Assembly: GCF_900187645.1 (NCBI RefSeq)
Contig: NZ_FYEE01000009.1
Coordinates: forward strand, 169,066-233,065
Length of the DNA stretch: 64,000 nt
Source of the DNA: Pseudomonas sp. Irchel 3E20
GTDB lineage: Bacteria; Pseudomonadota; Gammaproteobacteria; Pseudomonadales; Pseudomonadaceae
Direction: 5' to 3'
The translations under genes and the position numbers were made by a program. Numbering within the stretch: the stretch's first letter is position 1; each line of letters opens with the position of its first letter. Of this stretch, positions 53,267-60,741 are shown one piece after another. The notes beneath the pieces are model-generated. The model did not search any database, was not told where the DNA came from, and worked only from the letters and a program-made list of their open reading frames with translations.

Positions 53267-54268
53267 ATGAGCGAACCTACACCCTCAGAAGCTGAATACG
53301 ACGCCATCACCGATGCAGCCGCCCATTGGTGCATGCGCCTGCGCGCCTCTGACTGCTCCTCGGCAGAGCGCCTGGCCTTCGAGCAATGGCGCGATGCCGA
53401 CCCGTTGCACGCCTTTGAATTCGAGGCCATGCAGGACAGCTGGGAAGTTGCAGCCCAACTGCCCCGCCTCACACCGCCCCAGGTTGTCACGTCCCCTGTG
53501 CGACGCCGGCACTGGCCTGCCTATGGCGTGGTAGCCGCCATCAGCCTGGCCTGCCTGTCTATCGCGGCATACACCGGTTGGCAATTGGGCTGGTTGCCCA
53601 ACGCCTACGAGCACTACCAGGCCAGCAACCGTCTGCAACGAGTGACCCTGCCCGATGGCAGCAAGGTGGAACTGAACCTGGGCACCGAGTTGACTTACAG
53701 CAACTACAAAGACCAGCGCCGGGTGACCCTGGACAAAGGCGAAGCCTTCTTCAAGGTCAGCCACGACAGCAGCCACCCCTTAGTGGTCAGGGCCGCGGAG
53801 GGGCGCATCCGCGTGACCGGCACCCAGTTCAACGTGTGGATGTACCAAGACCAAGTACGCGTCACCCTGCTCGAAGGCTCGGTGCTGGTCACCAGCAAAG
53901 GCACCCTGCCTGGCGATGGCCTGCGCCTGGCCCCGGGCATGCAGGCGCGCTACACGGCAGGCGATTTTTCCCCGCAAGTCAGCCAGAGCGACGCCAACGA
54001 CAGCTCCCTGGCCTGGCGCACGGGCAAACTGGTGCTCGACAACCTGCCCCTCGAAGACGCCCTGCCCCTGATTAACCGCTACCTGGCCAAACCCGTGATG
54101 CTCGCCGACGCCGCCACCGGGCGCATTCGCATCGGCGGCATCTACGACACCCGCGAAGTGCGCAATATCCTCAGTTCGCTGCCCAAAGTGCTGCCCGTGT
54201 ACCTGACCCGGAACAAGGACGGCAACCCAGTGCTCAATTCCATCCCGCACCAACCCGCCAAGCCCTAA
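53267..54268 (+). CDS. FecR-family anti-sigma/sigma-regulator protein without partner genes
   Basis: 333 residues. N-terminal DUF4880 region (DAAAHWCMRLRASDCSSAERLAFEQWRDADPLHAFEFEAM), a transmembrane helix at about 83-105, the FecR domain (LQRVTLPDGSKVELN, V.LDKGEAFFKVSHDSSHPLVVRA.EGRIRVTGTQFNVW) and a C-terminal STN-like segment (LDNLPLEDALPLINRY). Family knowledge: FecR-like proteins relay a TonB-receptor signal to an ECF sigma factor. Here no ECF sigma gene precedes it (a divergent PepSY gene lies there), and no TonB receptor follows. It may regulate a distant partner. Confidence 0.9.
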   Translation: MSEPTPSEAEYDAITDAAAHWCMRLRASDCSSAERLAFEQWRDADPLHAFEFEAMQDSWEVAAQLPRLTPPQVVTSPVRRRHWPAYGVVAAISLACLSIAAYTGWQLGWLPNAYEHYQASNRLQRVTLPDGSKVELNLGTELTYSNYKDQRRVTLDKGEAFFKVSHDSSHPLVVRAAEGRIRVTGTQFNVWMYQDQVRVTLLEGSVLVTSKGTLPGDGLRLAPGMQARYTAGDFSPQVSQSDANDSSLAWRTGKLVLDNLPLEDALPLINRYLAKPVMLADAATGRIRIGGIYDTREVRNILSSLPKVLPVYLTRNKDGNPVLNSIPHQPAKP

Positions 54269-54599
54269 AAAGGCCGCGCCCCTTGCGGGCAGCGGCCTCG
54301 TTCCCCCCAGCATCTATCGCACCGACAACGGCTGGGCGTTCATCGGCGCGCGAACCCGGGGATGGGCGTCGAGGCCAGGGCAAAAAAACCATCAGCACGC
54401 CGCGAAGACGCAATCGACCGTTCCTACCGACAAACGCCAGGCAAAAAATCAGGCCACCGCGCCCTGTCAATTCGGGCACCTGGCCGTACGCTTACATATT
54501 TCATACAACCACCACTTCGTGATTTTGCCGGCTCAAACGTCTTATTAGATGAGAGCAAACATCATTTCCTGATTGGGCTCTGACAAGGAGTTTTCCCCC
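54269..54599. other. 331-bp gap, no gene seen
   Basis: Begins with a GGCCGC/GCGGCC hairpin (54272-54297) just after the fecR-like stop, without a T-run. The last 100 bp before 54600 are AT-rich and hold the likely promoter of the next gene; AAGGAG lies at 54585-54590. Open frames on either strand have no ribosome site or recognisable content. Confidence 0.4.
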
Positions 54600-54974
54600 A
54601 TGTACAACCAGCAACCCATGGAAGGTACAAAAGCCCTGCACGGCGCGGCCATGAGCGGTGCCGACGAAAGCTATGGCAAAGGCACGGAACGCCAGGGCAA
54701 CGACCGCATCCGGGTTTTGCTCAAAAGCTTCGGTTTGCGCACCAGCCTGATCCGCCTCAAAGTCATCGACGCCCTGCTCAAGGCTGCCGAGAGCGACCGC
54801 ACCCTGGGGGTGCGCGGCGTGCACAGCCATCTACTGGAGCTGGACATCCCGTTGTCATTTTTGAGTGTGCGCGAAGTGCTCAAGCGCCTGTGCAGCGAGG
54901 GCGTCATCACCCTCAACCAGGATAAAAGCTACAGCCTGCATCAACAGGCCGCAGCCCTACTGGAAAAGTCCTGA
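54600..54974 (+). CDS. Small Fur-like winged-helix protein
   Basis: 124 residues from ATG 54600 with AAGGAG 9 bases upstream. After a disordered N-terminus of about 40 residues comes a winged-helix segment (IRVLLKSFGLRTSLIRLKVIDALLKA, VRGVHSHLLELDIPLSFLSVREVLKRLCSEGVI, LNQDKSYSL) similar to the Fur N-terminal DNA-binding domain. There is no Fur metal-binding/dimerisation domain and no HHXHXXC motif. It is annotated in Pseudomonas as an Fe2+/Zn2+ uptake regulator-like protein, from memory. It may bind DNA as a dimer through another surface. Confidence 0.7.
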   Translation: MYNQQPMEGTKALHGAAMSGADESYGKGTERQGNDRIRVLLKSFGLRTSLIRLKVIDALLKAAESDRTLGVRGVHSHLLELDIPLSFLSVREVLKRLCSEGVITLNQDKSYSLHQQAAALLEKS

Positions 54975-54980
54975 TGCGGT

Positions 54981-55169
54981 TCAGGGCTTGACCTTGCGGC
55001 GCATCACGCCGTTGACCACGACCACCACCACGGCCACCGTCACGGCGATGTACTGGAAGGTCTTCTCGCCAATGATCCCGGCGTTTTGCAAGTACGAAAG
55101 GCCAAACATGATCCCCAGTACCAGCAGGGAAATCAGAACCGAATATTTGATGCGTTGCGACTGGGTCAT
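54981..55169 (-). CDS. Small two-helix membrane protein
   Basis: 62 residues from ATG 55169 with AGGA 8 bases upstream. Two transmembrane helices (YSVLISLLVLGIMFGLSYL and FQYIAVTVAVVVVVVNGVM) joined by a short NAGIIGEKT loop, ending in RRKVKP. No function is known. It is convergent with the Fur-like gene, 6 bp apart, so the 3' ends nearly touch. Confidence 0.7.
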   Translation of the reverse strand: MTQSQRIKYSVLISLLVLGIMFGLSYLQNAGIIGEKTFQYIAVTVAVVVVVVNGVMRRKVKP

Positions 55170-55387
55170 GACGGGTTCCTGAAACGTTGAAAAGTGGACT
55201 GCGCCGAGCGACCACGGCGCCAAACGGCGGCCATGGTACAGGCCCCGGGTAGTTTTGGCTCCCTTGCCCACCTGCCTGACAAATCTGTAATCACCCCGCG
55301 CGCCCAGCAATGCTAAGGTCACGTCCCGGCACCCTGCCCAGGCACGGCGAGACTGATTCGCGCCGGCAACCTTCGGATTCCCCTGTC

Positions 55388-55834
55388 ATGAAAACCTCAT
55401 TGCGTCTGGCAGCCTTGTCTGCCCTATTCATCAGTTCCCTGGCCCAGGCGAGCGAACTGATCCCCATCGATGTGCACCGCGACGCCAATTGCGGCTGCTG
55501 CAAGGCCTGGATCAAACACCTGCAAGACAACGGCTTCGCCGTCACCGACCATGTCGAGCCCAACATGAGCGCGGTCAAGCAGCGCCTGGGCGTGGCGCCG
55601 CGCCTGGCCTCCTGCCACACCGGCGTCATCAACGGCCAGTTCGTCGAAGGCCATGTGCCTGCCGAGCAAGTCCTGGCCCTGATGAAACGCCCCGACCTGC
55701 TGGGCGTCGCCGCGCCGGGCATGCCCACCGGCTCGCCGGGCATGGAAATGGGCGACAGCCGCGACGCCTATCAGGTCATCGGCCTGCATAAAAACGGTAC
55801 GGATGAAGTGATCGCCGACTACCCGGCCCGCTAG
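55388..55834 (+). CDS. DUF411 metal-binding periplasmic protein
   Basis: 148 residues from ATG 55388. Signal peptide MKTSLRLAALSALFISSLAQ, then the DUF411 signature: VHRDANCGCCKAWIKHLQDNGF, and GV.PRLASCHTG.INGQFVEGHVPAEQV. The CGCC and SCHT cysteines fit copper or other soft-metal binding, and such genes often sit in copper-resistance regions; here only a YqaA-type membrane protein gene accompanies it. The stop overlaps the next start by 1 bp. Confidence 0.9.
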   Translation: MKTSLRLAALSALFISSLAQASELIPIDVHRDANCGCCKAWIKHLQDNGFAVTDHVEPNMSAVKQRLGVAPRLASCHTGVINGQFVEGHVPAEQVLALMKRPDLLGVAAPGMPTGSPGMEMGDSRDAYQVIGLHKNGTDEVIADYPAR

Positions 55835-56271
55835 TGCTGGCGGGTTATTTCGCCCTGTTCTTCGCGGCGTTCGGCGCCGCGACCCTGCTGCCCCTGCAAT
55901 CGGAAGCCGCGCTGGTGGGCCTGCTGCTCAACGGCGCCCACGGGGTGTGGGCGCTGCTCGCCGTGGCCACCCTGGGCAATGTCCTGGGCTCACTGGTCAA
56001 CTGGTGGCTGGGCCGGCGCCTCGAAGGCCTGCGGGGCAAGCGCTGGTTCCCGGTCGGCCCTGCCGCCCTGGACAAAGCCCGACGCCACTATCAGGTGTAT
56101 GGCCATTGGACCTTACTGCTCAGTTGGCTGCCGGTGGTGGGCGACCCGCTCACCCTGGTGGCCGGAGTGATGGGCGAGCCATTGTGGCGCTTCACCCTGC
56201 TGGTGACCCTGGCCAAAGGCGCCCGCTACCTGGTGCTGGCCTGGGTGACCCTGGGCTGGATCGGCGCATAA
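55834..56271 (+). CDS. YqaA/DedA-like membrane protein
   Basis: 145 residues from a GTG at 55834, overlapping the DUF411 stop by one base. Small VTT/SNARE-associated-type protein: E..LVGLLLNGAHGVWALLAVATLGNVLGSLVNWWLGR, then RRHYQVYGHWTLLLSWLPVVGDPLTLVAGVMG, the conserved G-[FY]-W..L.SW.P..GDPLT.VAG. Members are integral inner-membrane proteins related to DedA lipid flippases. Co-translation with DUF411 suggests a joint role, possibly in metal handling. Confidence 0.88.
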   Translation: MLAGYFALFFAAFGAATLLPLQSEAALVGLLLNGAHGVWALLAVATLGNVLGSLVNWWLGRRLEGLRGKRWFPVGPAALDKARRHYQVYGHWTLLLSWLPVVGDPLTLVAGVMGEPLWRFTLLVTLAKGARYLVLAWVTLGWIGA

Positions 56272-56661
56272 ATCACCCGCCGCCCTGGCTTGGTGCAAAC
56301 CGCGCCCGCTCGATCGGGCTCACCTCTTGCCCCTCGTCGGCGCATTTAGCTGCGGCGGGGTGCGACAAACAACCGCATGTCGATTGTCGGACAACCCGGC
56401 AATCCCCACGCAGCGCTCTGCTTCCTGTCCTAGGCTGCAATCGCCGGCCCCACCGGCCCGCCATCGGTGCTGTAAATAATCGAAACTTTTCGCAAGCCCG
56501 GCCAGTCAGCTAAAAGGCGGGGTCGTGAGCGCTGGTGCAATCCTTGCAACAGCCCCACCCGTCAGTCTTTTTTTGCTTTGAACGCGCAGGGCCCAAGCCG
56601 CCCTTAGCGCCACGCTTATGCACGCGGCCACGGAGTGGCCGAACGATAAAGGGGAAGATCA
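56272..56661. other. Intergenic region upstream of glgA
   Basis: 390 bp without a credible gene. GGGGAAG precedes glgA at 56652-56658. A segment near 56480-56515 (AAACTT...TCAG with a 17-bp spacer) weakly resembles an AlgU-type promoter, which would fit osmotic control of this pathway, but the match is too loose to call. A T-run (56570-56577) is not preceded by a convincing stem. Confidence 0.4.
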
Positions 56662-58230
56662 ATGACGAGTGCCGCTTTGCAAGCCCATGGGGAACGTGTG
56701 CTGCCTGTGTCCAGCGACTCAGTGAACCCGCCCATCGCCACCTCGGGCGGGCGCACCCAGTTGCCGTTGGCGAGCCATAATCCCAACCGCAAAAAAGTGC
56801 TGTTCGTCACCTCGGAAATCGCCGACCTGGTAAAAACCGGCGGCTTGGGCGACGTCTCGGCGGCGCTGCCCCGGGCGCTGGCGCATTTGCACGATGTGCG
56901 GGTGCTGATCCCCGGCTACCCCCAGGTGCTCAACAGCGACAACCCTATCCATATCGTCGGCGAACTGGGCGGCCACGCGGCGCTGCCGCCGTGCAAGATC
57001 GGGCGCATGGACATGCCCGATGGCCTGGTCGTCTACGTGCTGATCTGCCCTGAGCTGTACGCCCGCGAAGGCACGCCCTACGGCGCCAACAACGGCCGCG
57101 ACTGGCCCGACAACCATATCCGCTTCGCGCGCCTGGGCCTGGCTGCCGCCGACATCGCCGCCAATCTGGCGCAGATCCACTGGTGCCCCGACCTGGTGCA
57201 CGCCCACGACTGGCCCGCCGGCCTGGCCCCGGCCTATATGCACTGGCGCGGCCAGCGCACCCCCACTCTGTTCACCATTCATAACCTGGCCTACCAAGGC
57301 GTGGTCAGCCTCGCCTCCTGCCCGGAGCTGGGCATCCCGCCCCACGCCCTGCAACAAGAAGGCATGGAGTTCTACGGCAAACTGTCGTTCCTCAAGGCCG
57401 GCATGGCCTACGCCAGCCACATCACCACGGTCAGCGCCACCTATGCCCGGGAAATCACCACCCCGGCTTTCGGCTGCGGCCTCGACGGTTTCCTCGCCAG
57501 CAAGACCGAACAAGGCCTGCTCAGCGGCATCCCCAACGGCATCGATGAAAGCTGGGAAGCCTCCACCGACCCGCACCTGGTCAGCCCCTTCAGCATCGGC
57601 GACTGGGCCGGTAAAGCGGCCAATGCGGCCCATGTACGCGAACTGTTCGGCCTGGAGCCCAGCGACGGGCCGCTGTTTGCCGTGGTTTCGCGCCTGGTCT
57701 ACCAAAAGGGCCTGGACCTCACCGAAGGCGTGGCGCAGTTCATCGTCGACTCGGGCGGGCAAATCGCGATCATCGGCCGCGGCGAACCCGAAGAAGAACA
57801 GGCCATGCGCGCCCTCGCCCAACGCTTTCCCGGGCGCGTGGGGGTGCGCATCGGGTTTAACGAAACCGACGCGCGGCGCATGTTCGCCGGCAGCGACTTT
57901 TTGCTCATGCCCTCGCGCTACGAGCCCTGCGGCCTGAGCCAAATGTACGCGCAGCGCTTCGGCTCGCTGCCGGTGGCGCGCAACACCGGGGGCCTGGCCG
58001 ACACCATCGAGAATGGCGTCACCGGGTTTCTGTTCGATGAGTCGAGCATCCCCAGCTACACCGAGGCCCTGCAACGGGCGTTCAAGGTGTTCGCCTACCC
58101 GGCGCTGCTCAACGCCATGCGCTGCCGGGCCATGGCCGCCCCCTTCAACTGGTGCCAAGCGGTGGAACCCTACGCCGAACTCTACGAACAACTGGTGGCC
58201 AAGGCCCAGGGCCATGTGGGCCGGCCTTGA
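56662..58230 (+). CDS. glgA: Glycogen synthase (ADP-glucose type)
   Basis: 522 residues. A 38-residue N-terminal extension precedes the GT5 opening KVLFVTSEIADLVKTGGLGDVSAALPRAL, where KTGGLGD binds ADP-glucose. Further motifs are HAHDWPAGLAP, FTIHNLAYQG, GIPNGIDE, and the C-terminal FLLMPSRYEPCGLSQMYA.R.GSLPVARNTGGLADT. It makes alpha-1,4-glucan. It is the first gene of the glycogen/alpha-glucan block. In P. aeruginosa the next gene is treZ; here malQ follows after 44 bp. Confidence 0.95.
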   Translation: MTSAALQAHGERVLPVSSDSVNPPIATSGGRTQLPLASHNPNRKKVLFVTSEIADLVKTGGLGDVSAALPRALAHLHDVRVLIPGYPQVLNSDNPIHIVGELGGHAALPPCKIGRMDMPDGLVVYVLICPELYAREGTPYGANNGRDWPDNHIRFARLGLAAADIAANLAQIHWCPDLVHAHDWPAGLAPAYMHWRGQRTPTLFTIHNLAYQGVVSLASCPELGIPPHALQQEGMEFYGKLSFLKAGMAYASHITTVSATYAREITTPAFGCGLDGFLASKTEQGLLSGIPNGIDESWEASTDPHLVSPFSIGDWAGKAANAAHVRELFGLEPSDGPLFAVVSRLVYQKGLDLTEGVAQFIVDSGGQIAIIGRGEPEEEQAMRALAQRFPGRVGVRIGFNETDARRMFAGSDFLLMPSRYEPCGLSQMYAQRFGSLPVARNTGGLADTIENGVTGFLFDESSIPSYTEALQRAFKVFAYPALLNAMRCRAMAAPFNWCQAVEPYAELYEQLVAKAQGHVGRP

Positions 58231-58274
58231 ACGGCCCTACGCAATAGCCCCTGCCCTTTGAGCGGAGAGTTTCG

Positions 58275-60353
58275 ATGAGTGATGCGCAACTGGAAATCCT
58301 GGCCAGCCGTGCCGGCCTGGCCGTGGATTGGATCGATGCCAGCGGCCAGCCGCGCAAGGTCGCCGCTGCCGCCCTGCGCGCGATCCTGAACGGCCTCGGC
58401 TACCCAGCCTCCAGCGCCCAGGAAATCGACGCCAGCCTGCTGGCCCTGCAACAGGCCCAGGACAGCCGGCAACTGCCGCCGTTGCTAACGGTCGACCAGG
58501 GCCGCGGCCTGAACCTGGCCGCTTATTTCGCGCCCCACAGTGCCTGCGAAATCCATCTCGAAGACGGCGCTACCTTGGCCCTCGACCTGGATGCCGACGC
58601 CGTGCTGCCCGGCCTGCTGCCCGTGGGCTACCAAGAGGTGCGCATCGCCGGGCAACGCTTCACCCTGGCCGTCGCGCCCCTGCACTGCTACAGCCTGGGC
58701 GATGCCCTGGCCAGCCAAACACCGCGCGCCTGGGGCCTGAGCGTGCAGCTCTATGGCCTGCGCCGGGCCGGTGATGGCGGTTTCGGCGACACCCAAGCCC
58801 TGGAAACCCTGGCCCGGGCTGCCGCCGAACGGGGCGCCGACGCCTTGGCTATCAGCCCATTGCACGCGATGTTCGCCTGCGACCCGCAACGCTACAGCCC
58901 CTATTCGCCCTCCAGCCGTTTGTTCCTCAACAGCCTGTACGCCGCCCCCGGCACGGTGTTGGGCGAGCACGCCTTGCGTAGCGCTATCGAGGCCACAGGC
59001 CTTGGCGAGGAACTGCAACGCCTGGAGCACCTGCCGCTGATCGACTGGCCCGCCGCCGCCCAGGCCAAGCAGCACGTGTTGCGCGCCCTGTATGACGGCT
59101 TCTGCCACGGTGAACACCCGCTGCACGAAGATTTCATCCACTTCCGCCATCGCGGCGGCGAGGCCCTGGAACATCACTGCCGCTTCGAGGCCCTGCAAGC
59201 CGATTGCGCGGCCCGCGGCGAGCCCACTGACTGGCGCCTGTGGCCCGCGCGCTGGCGTGACCCGCGCAGCTGCGCCATCGCCGAATTCGCCGAAAGCAAC
59301 GCCGCCCTGATTGGTTTTTTCGCCTTCTGCCAATGGCTGATAAGCCGCAGCCTGGAACGTGCGCAAACCGCCGCCCGCAGCAGTGGCATGGCCGTGGGCC
59401 TGATCGCCGACCTCGCCGTGGGCGCCGATGGCGGCGGCAGCCAGGCCTGGAGTCGCCAGGACGAACTGCTCGCCGCCCTCACCGTCGGTGCGCCGCCAGA
59501 CCTGCTCAACCGCCAGGGCCAGGGCTGGGGCATTTCCGCATTCAGCCCCGAAGGCCTGGTGCGCCATGGTTTTCGTGCCTTTATCGAAATGCTGCGGGCC
59601 AACTTTGCCTACGCCGGGGGCCTGCGCATCGACCATGTGCTGGGCTTGCGCCGCTTGTGGGTGATCCCCGAAGGCGCCGCGCCCAGCGAGGGCGCCTACC
59701 TGTATTACCCGGTGGATGACCTGCTGCGCCTGTTGGCTCTGGAATCGGTGCGCCACCAGGCCATCGTCCTGGGCGAAGACCTGGGCACCGTGCCCGAAGG
59801 CTTTGCCGACAAACTCGCCAGCCACTCGATCCTGGGCATGCGGGTGTTGCTGTTCGAGCAGGACAACAGCCATTTCAAGCCCATTCTCGACTGGCCCGAC
59901 AACGCCCTGGCCACCACCAGCACCCACGACCTGCCCACCCTTAACGGCTGGTGGCACGGGCGCGATATCGATTGGAACCAACACCTGGGCTTTGTCGATG
60001 AGGACGGCGCCGCCCACTGGCGCCAGCACCGCCAACGCGAGCGTGCCGGGTTACGCCAGGCCCTGGCCGCCGACCCGCAGAACTTTTGCGAAGAGGCCCG
60101 CGAGACCGACCAAGTGCTGGACGCCGCCGTGCGTTTCCTTGGCCACACCCGCGCGCCGCTGGTGCTGCTGCCGCTGGACGATGCCCTGGGCATTGAAGAG
60201 CAGGCCAACCTGCCCGGCACCACCGACAGCCACCCCAACTGGCGCCGCCGCCTGCACGGCGAAAGCCCGGCCTTGCTCGATGAGCCGGCCACGGCGCGGC
60301 GCCTGGAAATGCTCGCCTGCGCCCGGCGCCAGGCGTTCGAGCGCGACCAATGA
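58275..60353 (+). CDS. malQ: 4-alpha-glucanotransferase (amylomaltase)
   Basis: 692 residues from ATG 58275, GGAG 7 bases upstream. GH77 features: WGLSVQLYGLRR...GFGDTQALETLARAAAERGADALAISPLHAMF, SPYSPSSRLFLN, the nucleophile region GLRIDHVLGLRR, the acid/base motif VLGEDLGTVPEG, and TTSTHDLPTL. It rearranges maltodextrins. The N-terminal ~140 residues are the extra domain of long MalQ proteins. It is followed by the small DUF2934 gene, the place treY normally takes. Confidence 0.95.
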   Translation: MSDAQLEILASRAGLAVDWIDASGQPRKVAAAALRAILNGLGYPASSAQEIDASLLALQQAQDSRQLPPLLTVDQGRGLNLAAYFAPHSACEIHLEDGATLALDLDADAVLPGLLPVGYQEVRIAGQRFTLAVAPLHCYSLGDALASQTPRAWGLSVQLYGLRRAGDGGFGDTQALETLARAAAERGADALAISPLHAMFACDPQRYSPYSPSSRLFLNSLYAAPGTVLGEHALRSAIEATGLGEELQRLEHLPLIDWPAAAQAKQHVLRALYDGFCHGEHPLHEDFIHFRHRGGEALEHHCRFEALQADCAARGEPTDWRLWPARWRDPRSCAIAEFAESNAALIGFFAFCQWLISRSLERAQTAARSSGMAVGLIADLAVGADGGGSQAWSRQDELLAALTVGAPPDLLNRQGQGWGISAFSPEGLVRHGFRAFIEMLRANFAYAGGLRIDHVLGLRRLWVIPEGAAPSEGAYLYYPVDDLLRLLALESVRHQAIVLGEDLGTVPEGFADKLASHSILGMRVLLFEQDNSHFKPILDWPDNALATTSTHDLPTLNGWWHGRDIDWNQHLGFVDEDGAAHWRQHRQRERAGLRQALAADPQNFCEEARETDQVLDAAVRFLGHTRAPLVLLPLDDALGIEEQANLPGTTDSHPNWRRRLHGESPALLDEPATARRLEMLACARRQAFERDQ

Positions 60354-60422
60354 TCGGCCCCGCATCCGCAGGGCCGGCACCGTTGTTTCACGTCACCTGA
60401 GTTGAACGTAAGGAGCATAGCC

Positions 60423-60671
60423 ATGAGCACCGATGACAAACGCATCCGTGAGTTCGCCTACCAGATCTGGGAATCGGAAGGCAAACCCGAAGGCCAGGAT
60501 TCACGCCACTGGGAAATGGCCCGCAAACTGGCCGAAGCCGAGGCCTTGAGCCCCACCAAGCCGCCCAAGGCCAGCGCCAAGCCCAAGCCTGCGGCCAAAC
60601 CCGCTGCCGTGGCCGACAAGCCGCAGGCGGCGAAAAAACCGCGCGCACCGCGCAAGCCGCCTTTGGCCTGA
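60423..60671 (+). CDS. DUF2934 small basic protein
   Basis: 82 residues, AAGGAG 9 bases upstream. The N-terminal DUF2934 helix pair (RIREFAYQIWESEGKPEGQD then SRHWEMARKLAEAEA) is followed by a lysine/proline/alanine-rich tail like a histone H1 tail (KPPKASAKPKPAAKPAAVAD). Small DUF2934 genes are regular companions of the glycogen/trehalose operon in pseudomonads; their function is unknown. Binding of nucleic acid or acidic polymer by the tail is an inference. Confidence 0.88.
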   Translation: MSTDDKRIREFAYQIWESEGKPEGQDSRHWEMARKLAEAEALSPTKPPKASAKPKPAAKPAAVADKPQAAKKPRAPRKPPLA

Positions 60672-60741
60672 ACCCACCCCCGCAGCGCCGGGCCCATGCC
60701 CGCGCTGACCGGCATTCGTCGTACCCCGCGCAGGAGTCTTT

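Noticed and set aside
56480..56515. AlgU-like promoter upstream of glgA
   Set aside because: The -35 part is only AAACTT and the -10 part TCAGCT; too weak to call without transcription data.
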